DNA from: Deltaproteobacteria bacterium
GTDB taxonomy: Bacteria > Desulfobacterota > DSM-4660 > Desulfatiglandales > B25-G16
Direction of reading: 5' to 3'
Length of the DNA stretch: 7,704 nt
NCBI GenBank assembly: GCA_003646935.1
Contig: QMLW01000076.1
Location: 1-7,704, forward strand
Positions 1 through 5,735 of the stretch are shown here, piece by piece (position 1 is the stretch's first letter; every line of letters begins with the position of its first letter). The notes beneath the pieces were generated by a model, which saw nothing but the letters and a program-made list of their open reading frames with translations, did not search any database and was not told the origin of the DNA. The translations under genes were made by a program, and so were the position numbers.

Positions 1-1
1 C

Positions 2-103
2 AGGACAATAATGGAGAAGTCCGCCTCGAAGAAACAGATACTTATGGTCGTGCGACATCGTGGGCACACGAGATATGTGGTGCTCAAACGGGAGGGAAAA
101 TAA
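2..103 (+). CDS. C-terminal end of a DegP/HtrA-like (Do family) serine protease, partial
   Basis: The frame is open from the left edge to a TAA at 101-103, giving 33 residues. The segment KKQILMVVRHRGHTRYVVL resembles the last two beta strands of the second PDZ domain of Do/DegP/HtrA periplasmic proteases, which typically end in a hydrophobic strand, 'VRRGG(N/D)T', and then 'V(A/V)LK' a few residues before the stop. The preceding TIMEKSASKK fits the helix before those strands. If this is right, the complete protein is an exported protease-chaperone that degrades misfolded envelope proteins. The catalytic domain lies outside the window, so activity cannot be judged. The call rests on a short tail recognised by eye; another PDZ protein, such as an S41 or site-2 type protease, is possible. 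The other two forward frames are less protein-like (an early stop in one, no family resemblance in the other). Confidence 0.6.
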   Translation, partial: RTIMEKSASKKQILMVVRHRGHTRYVVLKREGK

Positions 104-266
104 CGCTCTTCTCTGCGTGTAGATATGATTAAGTTAAACGGAATTGCGCCAAAGCGACTCGATGTGAGAGCGCCAAAAGTCTCGTCATTCCCCAGCTTCT
201 CTCTATGATCGTTGGCGCAGTTCGCCTCGCCATTCAGCCCTTACGTAAAAAAGGACATCCCTCGAT

Positions 267-318
267 CCCGTCTCCAAGCAGGGACGGGTGGATTGGCTCA
301 CGAGGTTGCCCAGCCTCG
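267..318 (+). other. Pair of adjacent stem-loops in the ClC upstream region
   Basis: First hairpin: CCCGTCTC (267-274) pairs with GGGACGGG (281-288), eight base pairs including one G-U, around the loop CAAGCA. Second hairpin: CGAGGTT (301-307) pairs with AGCCTCG (312-318), seven base pairs including one G-U, around the four-base loop GCCC. Only 12 bases separate them. Two compact stems so close together outside coding sequence suggest a folded RNA or a relic of a palindromic repeat. Neither is directly followed by a T run, so they are not simple intrinsic terminators. Confidence 0.5.
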
Positions 319-337
319 GAGTTTACCAGCGGGTTAA

Positions 338-357
338 TCCTGAGCATAGCCGAAGGA
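338..357 (+). repeat. Dispersed-repeat-like palindrome TCCTGAGC...CGAAGGA
   Basis: The 20 bases TCCTGAGCATAGCCGAAGGA have a TCCT/AGGA outer stem and an inner GC-ATA-GC. The pattern resembles a short palindrome (TCCTGAGC, a few bases, GTCGAAGGA, or its complement) that I recall from intergenic regions of many bacterial genomes. A second small stem, AGGAC-TCTT-GTCCT (354-367), overlaps its right arm. Membership in that repeat family is recalled from pattern, not shown here, since only one copy lies in the window. Confidence 0.4.
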
Positions 358-380
358 CTCTTGTCCTGTGTCGTTGTCTA

Positions 381-409
381 TTGTTTTTTCGGCGTCATGT
401 TATTATAAG
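381..409 (+). promoter_or_regulatory. Candidate sigma-70-type promoter for the ClC gene
   Basis: A TATAAG hexamer (404-409, five of six to consensus) sits 17 bases downstream of TTGTTT (381-386, three of six). Initiation near position 416 would give a leader of about 36 bases to the ATG at 452, and only about 9 bases to the alternative GTG at 425. This mildly favours the ATG start. The -35 match is weak and lies inside a T-rich run, so the call is tentative. Confidence 0.35.
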
Positions 410-451
410 CTTCTGTGACGCCGGGTGCCTGTGTGGTCATGCGGGCCTGTT

Positions 452-2524
452 ATGAGAGGATACGTGTATTCAAAGATTCGACAGGGTTTGAAAAAAACGT
501 CCTTTGCCTTCACTCGACGTGAATACCTGTTCATGATCGTGATGGGAGGGATAGCAGGTGCGGTAGGTGGATTTGGCGCCATCGGGTTTCGAAAGCTGAT
601 ACTTGCCGTTGCCCAATTGGGGTGGGGAAATGTAACCGGGATGGAGGGAAAAGATCTGCTGAGCATGGCACTCGTGGCGCCTTTTTGGTTGAAGATTTTG
701 ATTCCCTCCCTAGGCGGCCTTCTGGTGGGGATTATTGTCTTCTTCTTCGCCCAAGAGGCAAAGGGACATGGTGTGCCGGAGGTGATGGAGGCTGTTGCCC
801 TAAAAGACGGCAGGATGAGAACGCGGGTGGTCTTTGCCAAGGCCTTTGCATCTGCTATCTGTATTGGTTCTGGTGGCTCGGTAGGCCGTGAAGGCCCTAT
901 CGTGCAGATCGGTTCCGCCATTTCATCGGCCCTGGGAAGATGGGTTAAGATGTCCGGGGGACGCCTGCGGATTTTAGTGGCGTGCGGTCCCGCGGCGGGA
1001 ATTGCCGCAACCTTCAACGCCCCCATGGCCGGTGCCCTTTTTTCTCTCGAGATTATACTGAGCGAATTGGCTGCACTGCGATTTATTCCAATTGTGGTTT
1101 CATCGGTGATTGCTACCGCCCTGTCACGGCATTATTTAGGCAACTACCCTGCCTTTGAGATCCCTCCTTATGACCTTTTGCACCACAGTGAGCTGCTTCT
1201 CTATCTCATATTGGGAGTGTTGGCCGGGGTGGTTGCCTTTATCTTCATTCGTCTCCTCTACGGTATGGAGGATTTCTTTGAGCGATGGAACTTGCCTGAA
1301 TTCGTGAAACCTGCAATCGGGGGAAGTATTATTGGATGCATTGGGATCTTTTTCCCCCAGGTATTCGGCGTGGGATATGAATCAATAACCCAGGCCCTCC
1401 ACGGCGAGATATTTGGGGTTATGCTTCTCGGGATCCTGGTTGCCAAGATATTGGCCACCAGCATCACCATCGGCTCAGGCAGTTCCGGGGGGATATTTGC
1501 ACCTTCGCTCTTTATGGGGGCATTCCTGGGAGGTGCCTTTGGCCAGATCGTTCATGTCCTTTTCCCATCTACCACCGCGGCCCCTGGTGCATATGCCTTG
1601 GTGGGAATGGGTGCGGTGGTAGCCGGCACCACTAGGGCACCCATTACCGCAATGATAATAATATTCGAGATGACCGCGAACTATCGCATCATCCTCCCCT
1701 TGATGTTCGCCTGCACCATAGGTCTGGTGGTCTCGGCACGCCTTTCCAGGGAGTCGATCTATACCCTGAAGTTGGTACGAAGAGGCGTGAACATCCACGG
1801 CGGAAAAGAGCTCAATGTCCTGAAGCGGCTGAAGGTGGCGCAGGTTATGGTGCATGAGATTGAATTGGTGTCTCCCTCAGCGACCTTAAACGAGCTATTT
1901 ACAAGGATGATGGCGAGTTCTCATAATCATTTCTTTGTCCTTGGCAACGATAATCGAATCTGCGGTCATATTTCTTTAGCCACCTTACGGCCTATCCTCA
2001 AGGATTATGAAACTGTTCGTGACGTGATAATCGCCTCAGATCTCATGGATCACAATGTGGCAGTGGTGAAGGCTGAGGAATCCCTTGATATGGTGATGCA
2101 GCTCTTTGGGAAATTTGACCTGAGAGAGATCCCAGTAACAGATAAAGGGCAATTGGTCGGCACGATACGCAGGAGCGACGTAATAGAGGCCTATAACAGG
2201 GAGATATTCAAACTAGATATGTCCTCTTCCTTTGCCACATCTCTCCGTCTCCAACAGAAGATGCACACGCAAAGGGTATCCTTGGGAGGGGGATTTCAGA
2301 TACTGGAGGCGAATGTCGCCGATGAGTTTGTCGGCAAGAGCCTGGAGGATTTACGGCTCAGAGAGCGTTTTGGTGCAACGGTATTAACCATCAAGAGGGA
2401 ACCCGAAGCAGGAGATGAGGGGGATTCATATATACATCCAGAAGCCTCTACGGTAATTCAAAGAGGCGATACGCTGATACTGTTCGGTCTCCAGAGGGAT
2501 TTCGCCCGTTTTCCTACCGGATAA
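452..2524 (+). CDS. ClC-family chloride channel/transporter with two CBS domains and a C-terminal TrkA-C domain
   Basis: This is an inner-membrane anion (chloride-type) permease of the ClC family, 690 residues from the ATG at 452. A GTG at 425 would add nine residues; neither start has a strong ribosome binding site, and the ATG was chosen because the family core begins well downstream and the candidate promoter fits it. The membrane domain spans about residues 25-430. Signature motifs are GHGVPEV (105-111), GSVGREGP with the gating glutamate at 147, GGIFAP (346-351), and the pore tyrosine at 437 in ESIYTLKL. The central serine of the GSGIP motif is histidine here (residue 106). The residue aligned with the internal proton glutamate of E. 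coli ClcA (Glu203) is isoleucine (201, in LFSLEII). Two CBS domains follow (about 461-521 and 526-588), which in this family often sense nucleotides, then a TrkA-C/RCK-C domain (about 608-681), a probable ligand sensor. Length and domain order look intact. Substrate and coupling cannot be read from sequence. Confidence 0.93.
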   Translation: MRGYVYSKIRQGLKKTSFAFTRREYLFMIVMGGIAGAVGGFGAIGFRKLILAVAQLGWGNVTGMEGKDLLSMALVAPFWLKILIPSLGGLLVGIIVFFFAQEAKGHGVPEVMEAVALKDGRMRTRVVFAKAFASAICIGSGGSVGREGPIVQIGSAISSALGRWVKMSGGRLRILVACGPAAGIAATFNAPMAGALFSLEIILSELAALRFIPIVVSSVIATALSRHYLGNYPAFEIPPYDLLHHSELLLYLILGVLAGVVAFIFIRLLYGMEDFFERWNLPEFVKPAIGGSIIGCIGIFFPQVFGVGYESITQALHGEIFGVMLLGILVAKILATSITIGSGSSGGIFAPSLFMGAFLGGAFGQIVHVLFPSTTAAPGAYALVGMGAVVAGTTRAPITAMIIIFEMTANYRIILPLMFACTIGLVVSARLSRESIYTLKLVRRGVNIHGGKELNVLKRLKVAQVMVHEIELVSPSATLNELFTRMMASSHNHFFVLGNDNRICGHISLATLRPILKDYETVRDVIIASDLMDHNVAVVKAEESLDMVMQLFGKFDLREIPVTDKGQLVGTIRRSDVIEAYNREIFKLDMSSSFATSLRLQQKMHTQRVSLGGGFQILEANVADEFVGKSLEDLRLRERFGATVLTIKREPEAGDEGDSYIHPEASTVIQRGDTLILFGLQRDFARFPTG

Positions 2525-2676
2525 TCGCGCTGTCTTTAGTCCTTTCACTGCCCTGTACTACCGCTATAGCTCCATTACATGAAAAGATAGAGCATCCATA
2601 TCCTCATTGATCAGCTACCTTTCCCCCTCTCAGAAATAGTGCCGGAATGGGGAGAGAAAGGAGGTAAAAAATTGAG

Positions 2677-2705
2677 TTGACAATTGATGTTATCGGGGAT
2701 AGAAG
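2677..2705 (+). promoter_or_regulatory. Promoter of the rpsF-rpsR cluster
   Basis: A perfect -35 hexamer TTGACA (2677-2682) is separated by 17 bases from TAGAAG (2700-2705, four of six to the -10 consensus). It lies in the gap after the ClC stop, and initiation near 2712 would give a leader of about 47 bases before rpsF. The leader shows no obvious copy of the conserved S6:S18-binding RNA element known from other bacteria, so autoregulation is not visible here. Confidence 0.65.
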
Positions 2706-2758
2706 ATACGAAAATCGCAGGGTTTGTTTACGCTTATATCTGAGAGGTGCATGGTTCA

Positions 2759-3133
2759 ATGAGACGCTATGAGGTGATTTACATTATCAATCCCAATCTC
2801 GACGCCGAATCCCTGAGTGAGGTGGTTGACAAATTTTCGGATATCATCACCAAGCTCAAGGGATATGTGGTGAAGATTAATCAATGGGGCAAGAAGAAGT
2901 TAGCTTACGAGGTAAAACAATTCGATAAAGGCTACTATGTGGAATGCGACTTCTGTGGAGTTCCCGCCACGGTGAATGAGTTGGAGAGAAATCTCAAATT
3001 AGACGATCGCGTTTTACAATATATCACCGTAAAGGTCGATGAGAACGTCGACCCGGATGAGGTGATGAGCAGAGAGCAGCAACAAGATACGGTGGCGGAG
3101 GAAGGCCACGACCAAGTACTTGAGGAAGGATAA
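2759..3133 (+). CDS. rpsF: 30S ribosomal protein S6
   Basis: S6 belongs to the platform of the small ribosomal subunit, where it binds S18 and 16S rRNA. The protein starts [15 protein letters not shown], a typical S6 first strand. It continues with [20 protein letters not shown], the conserved strand with the basic rRNA-contacting stretch, then a helix with [19 protein letters not shown], also characteristic. The length is 124 residues. The last 25 or so are acidic and glutamine-rich ([12 protein letters not shown]...VLEEG), a variable tail common in S6. The start is the ATG at 2759: a GTG four codons upstream (2747) lies inside the purine-rich GAGAGGTG that probably serves as the ribosome binding site (about 2742-2749, slightly distant). 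The stop codon shares one base with the rpsR start, so the two are probably translationally coupled. Confidence 0.97.
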   Translation: MRRYEVIYIINPNLDAESLSEVVDKFSDIITKLKGYVVKINQWGKKKLAYEVKQFDKGYYVECDFCGVPATVNELERNLKLDDRVLQYITVKVDENVDPDEVMSREQQQDTVAEEGHDQVLEEG

Positions 3134-3393
3134 TGGCTTATAACGGGAGAGGTAGAGGTGTGTTTATCAAGCACAAGATCTGTCGGTTTTGTGCTGACCC
3201 AAGTCTTACCATAGATTACAAGGACCCTAAGACCCTATCCGTGTTCACCACGGAAAGGGGGAAGATCATACCGAGAAGGATTTCCGGAAATTGCGCCAAA
3301 CATCAGAGAATGTTGGCACTTGCCATAAAAAGGGCGAGGAATATCTCACTGTTGCCTTTTACCACGGCAAAGGTAAAGATGAAGGAATACTGA
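3133..3393 (+). CDS. rpsR: 30S ribosomal protein S18, cysteine-containing form
   Basis: S18 is the S6 partner in the 30S platform. The 86-residue protein shows the diagnostic segments [25 protein letters not shown] and [15 protein letters not shown]. It starts at an ATG overlapping the rpsF TAA by one base (TAATG), so translation is very likely reinitiated from S6, consistent with equimolar supply. It carries Cys17-x2-Cys20 near the N-terminus and Cys54-x2-His57 (NCAKH) in the middle. These four potential metal ligands are typical of the C+ zinc-binding variants of S18; E. coli S18 lacks the complete set. Zinc binding is inferred from the ligand pattern. Confidence 0.97.
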   Translation: MAYNGRGRGVFIKHKICRFCADPSLTIDYKDPKTLSVFTTERGKIIPRRISGNCAKHQRMLALAIKRARNISLLPFTTAKVKMKEY

Positions 3394-3724
3394 GCGTCCT
3401 TGGAGATAAAGGGCGTTGAGTCTTTCGGGATCAGGTATAGGGGCTAGAGGAGCGGTAATGAAAGGGCCCCTTTCTTCGATGTAACGGATTGCCGTGTACC
3501 ATATACACCCTGCGAATCTCTGTGTATTCACGCGCCTTGGCTCTGTTCTGAATGAGAATCAGTTTCCTGACGAGCACTTCTTAACGGGAATGTCTTTTAG
3601 CAATTTTAAACATATGAGGATGGCCGAGGGCACCTGAGCATGGAGGAATTGCTGAACCGGCAGGAAAGGGGTGTTCTATGGCCTCTGTTTATAGAAGGAA
3701 CGAATTATGGATCGGAGACGAGGC
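3394..3724 (+). other. Gene-free gap of 331 bases inside the ribosomal cluster
   Basis: No reading frame here resembles a protein. Frames on both strands are short, and a 42-codon frame from an ATG at 3640 overlaps the rplI start and looks like a shadow. In many Desulfobacterota and Firmicutes this place holds a multi-pass membrane protein gene (DUF2232/YybS-like); no trace of its hydrophobic segments is visible. The one strong structural element is the palindrome GAAAGGGCCCCTTTC (3460-3474), which could form a 5-6 bp hairpin with a very small loop but has no proper T run behind it. I see no good promoter, so rplI-dnaB may be read through from rpsR or started from a promoter I cannot recognise. 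Confidence 0.6.
3460..3474 (+). terminator. Short perfect palindrome after rpsR, weak attenuator or terminator candidate
   Basis: GAAAGGG and CCCTTTC are exact complements around a single central C, so an RNA hairpin would have five or six pairs and a 3-5 base loop. It lies 67 bases after the rpsR stop. The sequence behind it (TTCGATG) lacks the T run of an efficient intrinsic terminator, so at best it is a partial attenuator or RNA-processing site. It could also be a DNA-binding palindrome. Confidence 0.25.
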
Positions 3725-4192
3725 ATGAACGTTATCTTGATGCAGGATTTCGAACCACTCGGCTTTGAAGGCGATATCGTTGATGTGGCGAGAGGGTACG
3801 CACGAAATTATCTAATCCCAAAGGGCTTGGCTACAGAGGCGACCAATGCAAACCTGAAGGCTTTGGAGCAGAGGAAAGGGAAGATACTCGTAAAAAGGAC
3901 GAAGGACAAGGAAGAAGCAGAGCGAGTAAGGGAAAAGATCTCAGAGATTACCGTAAGGGTAAAGGCAAAAGCCGGTGAGGAGGGCAAGCTCTATGGTTCC
4001 GTAACGAGTCGGGATATTGCCCAGCACCTGGATGAACAAGGAGTGGAGGTAGACAGGAGAAAGATCATCATTGATGAGGCCATCAGGTCGTTGGGAGAGT
4101 ACGAGGTTCCGGTGAAACTCCACCCCGAGGTGGCAGCCACGATAAAGGTGGTCGTTGAGGAGGAGGAAAAACCACAAGATGAGTCTGCCTAA
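3725..4192 (+). CDS. rplI: 50S ribosomal protein L9
   Basis: L9 is a large-subunit protein at the base of the L1 stalk that affects reading-frame maintenance. The 155-residue product starts MNVILMQDFEPLGFEGDIVDVARGYARNYLIPKGLA, the conserved N-terminal rRNA-binding domain. It continues with a charged connecting helix (about residues 45-75) and the C-terminal domain with KLYGSVTSRDIAQHL and a KLHPEV-type strand. An acidic tail (VVEEEEKPQDESA) follows. The ATG at 3725 is preceded by CGGAG at 3713-3717 with seven bases spacing and gives the normal L9 N-terminus. An in-frame ATG at 3707, with its own AGAAGGAA (3693-3700), would add MDRRRG; both starts are possible, but family conservation favours 3725. 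The last 14 bases overlap dnaB. Confidence 0.96.
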   Translation: MNVILMQDFEPLGFEGDIVDVARGYARNYLIPKGLATEATNANLKALEQRKGKILVKRTKDKEEAERVREKISEITVRVKAKAGEEGKLYGSVTSRDIAQHLDEQGVEVDRRKIIIDEAIRSLGEYEVPVKLHPEVAATIKVVVEEEEKPQDESA

Positions 4193-5543
4193 GAACAAGG
4201 AGGATGCGGCCTATTCAACCTATAAGGTTCCGCCACATAACCTCGAGGCAGAACAAGCCGTATTGGGCGGGATACTCATTAATGACGATGCCTTCAACCA
4301 AGTCGTGGATATACTTTCCGATGATGATTTCTACAAAGAGGCCCACGCCCTCATCTTCAGGGGGATGCTCACGCTCTACAACAGGGATGAACCCGTAGAC
4401 CTTATCACCCTTTCCCATGTCCTAACAGAGGGTGGAATACTGGAAAAAGCGGGAGGGACCGACTACCTGACTTCCCTTGCAGAGGCAACATCAACATCAG
4501 CCGGAATCTTATATCATGCAGAGATCGTGAGGGATCTATCCACTCGAAGAAGCCTCATTAACCAGTGCGCCCATATCTCAGAGGCCTGTTTCCAGTTTAC
4601 CAATGACACAGAAGAAGTCCTCGATCTGGCTGAACAATCCATCTTTGAGATAGCCGAGAACAACGTCGAACAGGTCTTTTACCCGCTCAGTGAGGTCATC
4701 AAGGAGAGCTTCAAGAAGATAGAGACGACCACCGGCAGCAATATTACCGGTGTTCAAACCGGCTTCACCGATTTCGATAACCTTACCTCAGGACTCCAAC
4801 CCTCTGACTTTATCATCATTGCAGGGCGCCCAAGCATGGGCAAGACGGCATTGGCACTGAACATCGCTGCCAATGCAGCATTAGAGAGCAAGGTGGGGGT
4901 CGCTATATTCTCCCTGGAGATGTCAAGGCTTCAACTTGGCACCAGGCTCCTTGGGGCCGATGCCATGATTGACGCATCAAGGATACGGAAGGGATTTCTT
5001 CAGGATGACGATCACCTCCGTTTGATCGACTCGGCCAATAGGCTATCGGAGCTACCCATATATATCGATGACTCATCCGGGCTCTCTGCGTTAGAGTTGA
5101 AGGCAAAGGCCAGGAGGCTCAAGAAGAAATTCGATATCGGACTGGTCGTGATTGACTACCTCCAATTGATGCAGAGCAGGAAGTCGGCCGAATCGAGGCA
5201 GCTCGAGATATCGGATATTTCGAGGTCCCTTAAGGCCCTAGCAAAGGACCTGAACATTCCCGTAGTGGCGGTCTCCCAGTTGAACAGAAAGGTGGAGGAT
5301 AGGCCAAACAAGAGGCCGATTCTGGCGGATTTGAGGGAATCGGGTGCAATCGAGCAGGATGCCGACCTAATCCTATTTATCTATCGGGAATACCTCTACA
5401 ACCAAACAGAGGAAAACAGGGGAAAGGCAGAGGTCATTGTCGCCAAACACAGGAACGGGCCCACCGGTAAGGTTGATTTAACCTTCAGGGAACAATACAC
5501 GAAGTTTCAAAACTACTATAGAGATGAGTCAGTAGAAGGGTAA
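4179..5543 (+). CDS. dnaB: Replicative DNA helicase DnaB
   Basis: DnaB is the hexameric helicase that unwinds DNA at the replication fork and recruits primase. The 454-residue protein has the N-terminal helical domain (about residues 17-115, beginning VPPHNLEAEQAVLGGILI), a linker, and the RecA-like C-terminal domain. Visible motifs are Walker A GRPSMGKT (216-223), the catalytic-glutamate strand FSLEMS (Glu at 247), Walker B LVVIDYLQL (from 322), VSQLNR and the DLRESGAIEQDAD segment, and KHRNGPTG near the end. No intein or insertion interrupts it. The start is the ATG at 4179, inside the last codons of rplI. A TTG at 4155 in the same frame is part of the purine-rich GAGGAGGAGG (4157-4166), which more likely serves as the ribosome binding site although its spacing of about 12 bases is long. 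The rplI-dnaB pairing is common in bacteria and suggests coupled translation. Confidence 0.98.
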   Translation: MSLPKNKEDAAYSTYKVPPHNLEAEQAVLGGILINDDAFNQVVDILSDDDFYKEAHALIFRGMLTLYNRDEPVDLITLSHVLTEGGILEKAGGTDYLTSLAEATSTSAGILYHAEIVRDLSTRRSLINQCAHISEACFQFTNDTEEVLDLAEQSIFEIAENNVEQVFYPLSEVIKESFKKIETTTGSNITGVQTGFTDFDNLTSGLQPSDFIIIAGRPSMGKTALALNIAANAALESKVGVAIFSLEMSRLQLGTRLLGADAMIDASRIRKGFLQDDDHLRLIDSANRLSELPIYIDDSSGLSALELKAKARRLKKKFDIGLVVIDYLQLMQSRKSAESRQLEISDISRSLKALAKDLNIPVVAVSQLNRKVEDRPNKRPILADLRESGAIEQDADLILFIYREYLYNQTEENRGKAEVIVAKHRNGPTGKVDLTFREQYTKFQNYYRDESVEG

Positions 5544-5560
5544 TCGCGTAACAGTATAGC

Positions 5561-5735
5561 AAAAGCACCCATAACTTCGTTTCAGAATTATCGTTCAAAG
5601 AGCCTATCAGTTAAGCATGGAGTTTTTCGAGAGAGAATCTAAAAGCGATTTCATAACTTGATTGTATAGGAATTTCCTTTTTTTGGAGCGGCGAAGCCGC
5701 GTTCTATAAAATTGCGAAGCAATTTTATAACTTGA
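5561..5735 (+). repeat. Cluster of imperfect direct repeats and GAA-loop hairpins after dnaB
   Basis: AAGCGATTTCATAACTTGA (5643-5661) recurs as AAGCAATTTTATAACTTGA (5717-5735), 17 of 19 bases identical and 74 bases apart. A third, shorter relative, AAGCACCCATAACTT, lies at 5563-5577. The last copy is also the right arm of a perfect hairpin with an 11-bp stem: TATAAAATTGC (5705-5715), loop GAA, GCAATTTTATA (5719-5729). Just before it is a second hairpin with the same loop, GCGGC-GAA-GCCGC (5688-5700). Shared loops and repeated arms suggest a dispersed palindromic (REP- or MITE-like) element family. The downstream edge abuts the damaged hflX. No transposase is present. Confidence 0.6.
5668..5684 (+). 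terminator. Possible weak terminator of the rplI-dnaB transcript
   Basis: The short palindrome AGGAATTTCCT (5668-5678) can form a four-pair stem with a three-base loop and runs directly into seven T residues (5678-5684). It lies about 125 bases after the dnaB stop. The stem is short and A/T-containing, so termination would be inefficient. The stronger hairpins just downstream (5688-5729) have no T run. Confidence 0.3.

Larger units (their letters stand above)
104..451. other. Intergenic region with several hairpins, no convincing gene
   Basis: No reading frame here looks like a real protein. A 67-codon frame (205-408) has no recognisable family, no good ribosome binding site and a composition typical of translated non-coding DNA. 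The stretch instead carries inverted repeats: GCGCCAA twice (146-152, 170-176) with its complement TTGGCGC at 212-218; an 8-bp stem at 267-288 (one G-U pair); a 7-bp stem at 301-318 (one G-U pair); a palindromic core at 338-357; a 5-bp stem at 354-367; and a T6 run at 384-389. It could hold the 3' end of the upstream transcript, a structured leader or small RNA, or decayed dispersed repeats. I could not match it to a known riboswitch; in particular I do not see the conserved fluoride riboswitch segments sometimes found ahead of ClC genes. Confidence 0.5.

Noticed and set aside
181..240. Fluoride riboswitch ahead of the ClC gene, suggested by GGCGCAGTTCGCC
   Set aside because: The conserved core segments and pseudoknot partners of the crcB-type fluoride riboswitch are not recognisable, and the ClC protein is of the CBS/TrkA-C type rather than the compact fluoride-specific type.
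205..408. 67-codon forward frame between the protease tail and the ClC gene
   Set aside because: No ribosome binding site, no family resemblance, and it runs through several hairpins and a palindromic repeat, so it is probably translated non-coding DNA.
403..1026. 207-codon minus-strand frame opposite the 5' part of the ClC gene
   Set aside because: It lies entirely opposite a well-supported ClC gene, its translation is proline-rich and low in recognisable structure, and it matches no family. It is a shadow frame.
2706..2758. S6:S18 autoregulatory RNA element in the rpsF leader
   Set aside because: The leader is short, with only a weak three-pair stem, and I do not see the conserved bulge and CACCG-type motif known for that element.
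4196..4206. AAGGAGGATG as an alternative start signal inside dnaB
   Set aside because: The ATG is out of frame with dnaB, and the frame it opens (4204-4398) matches nothing. The motif arises from Lys-Glu-Asp codons.
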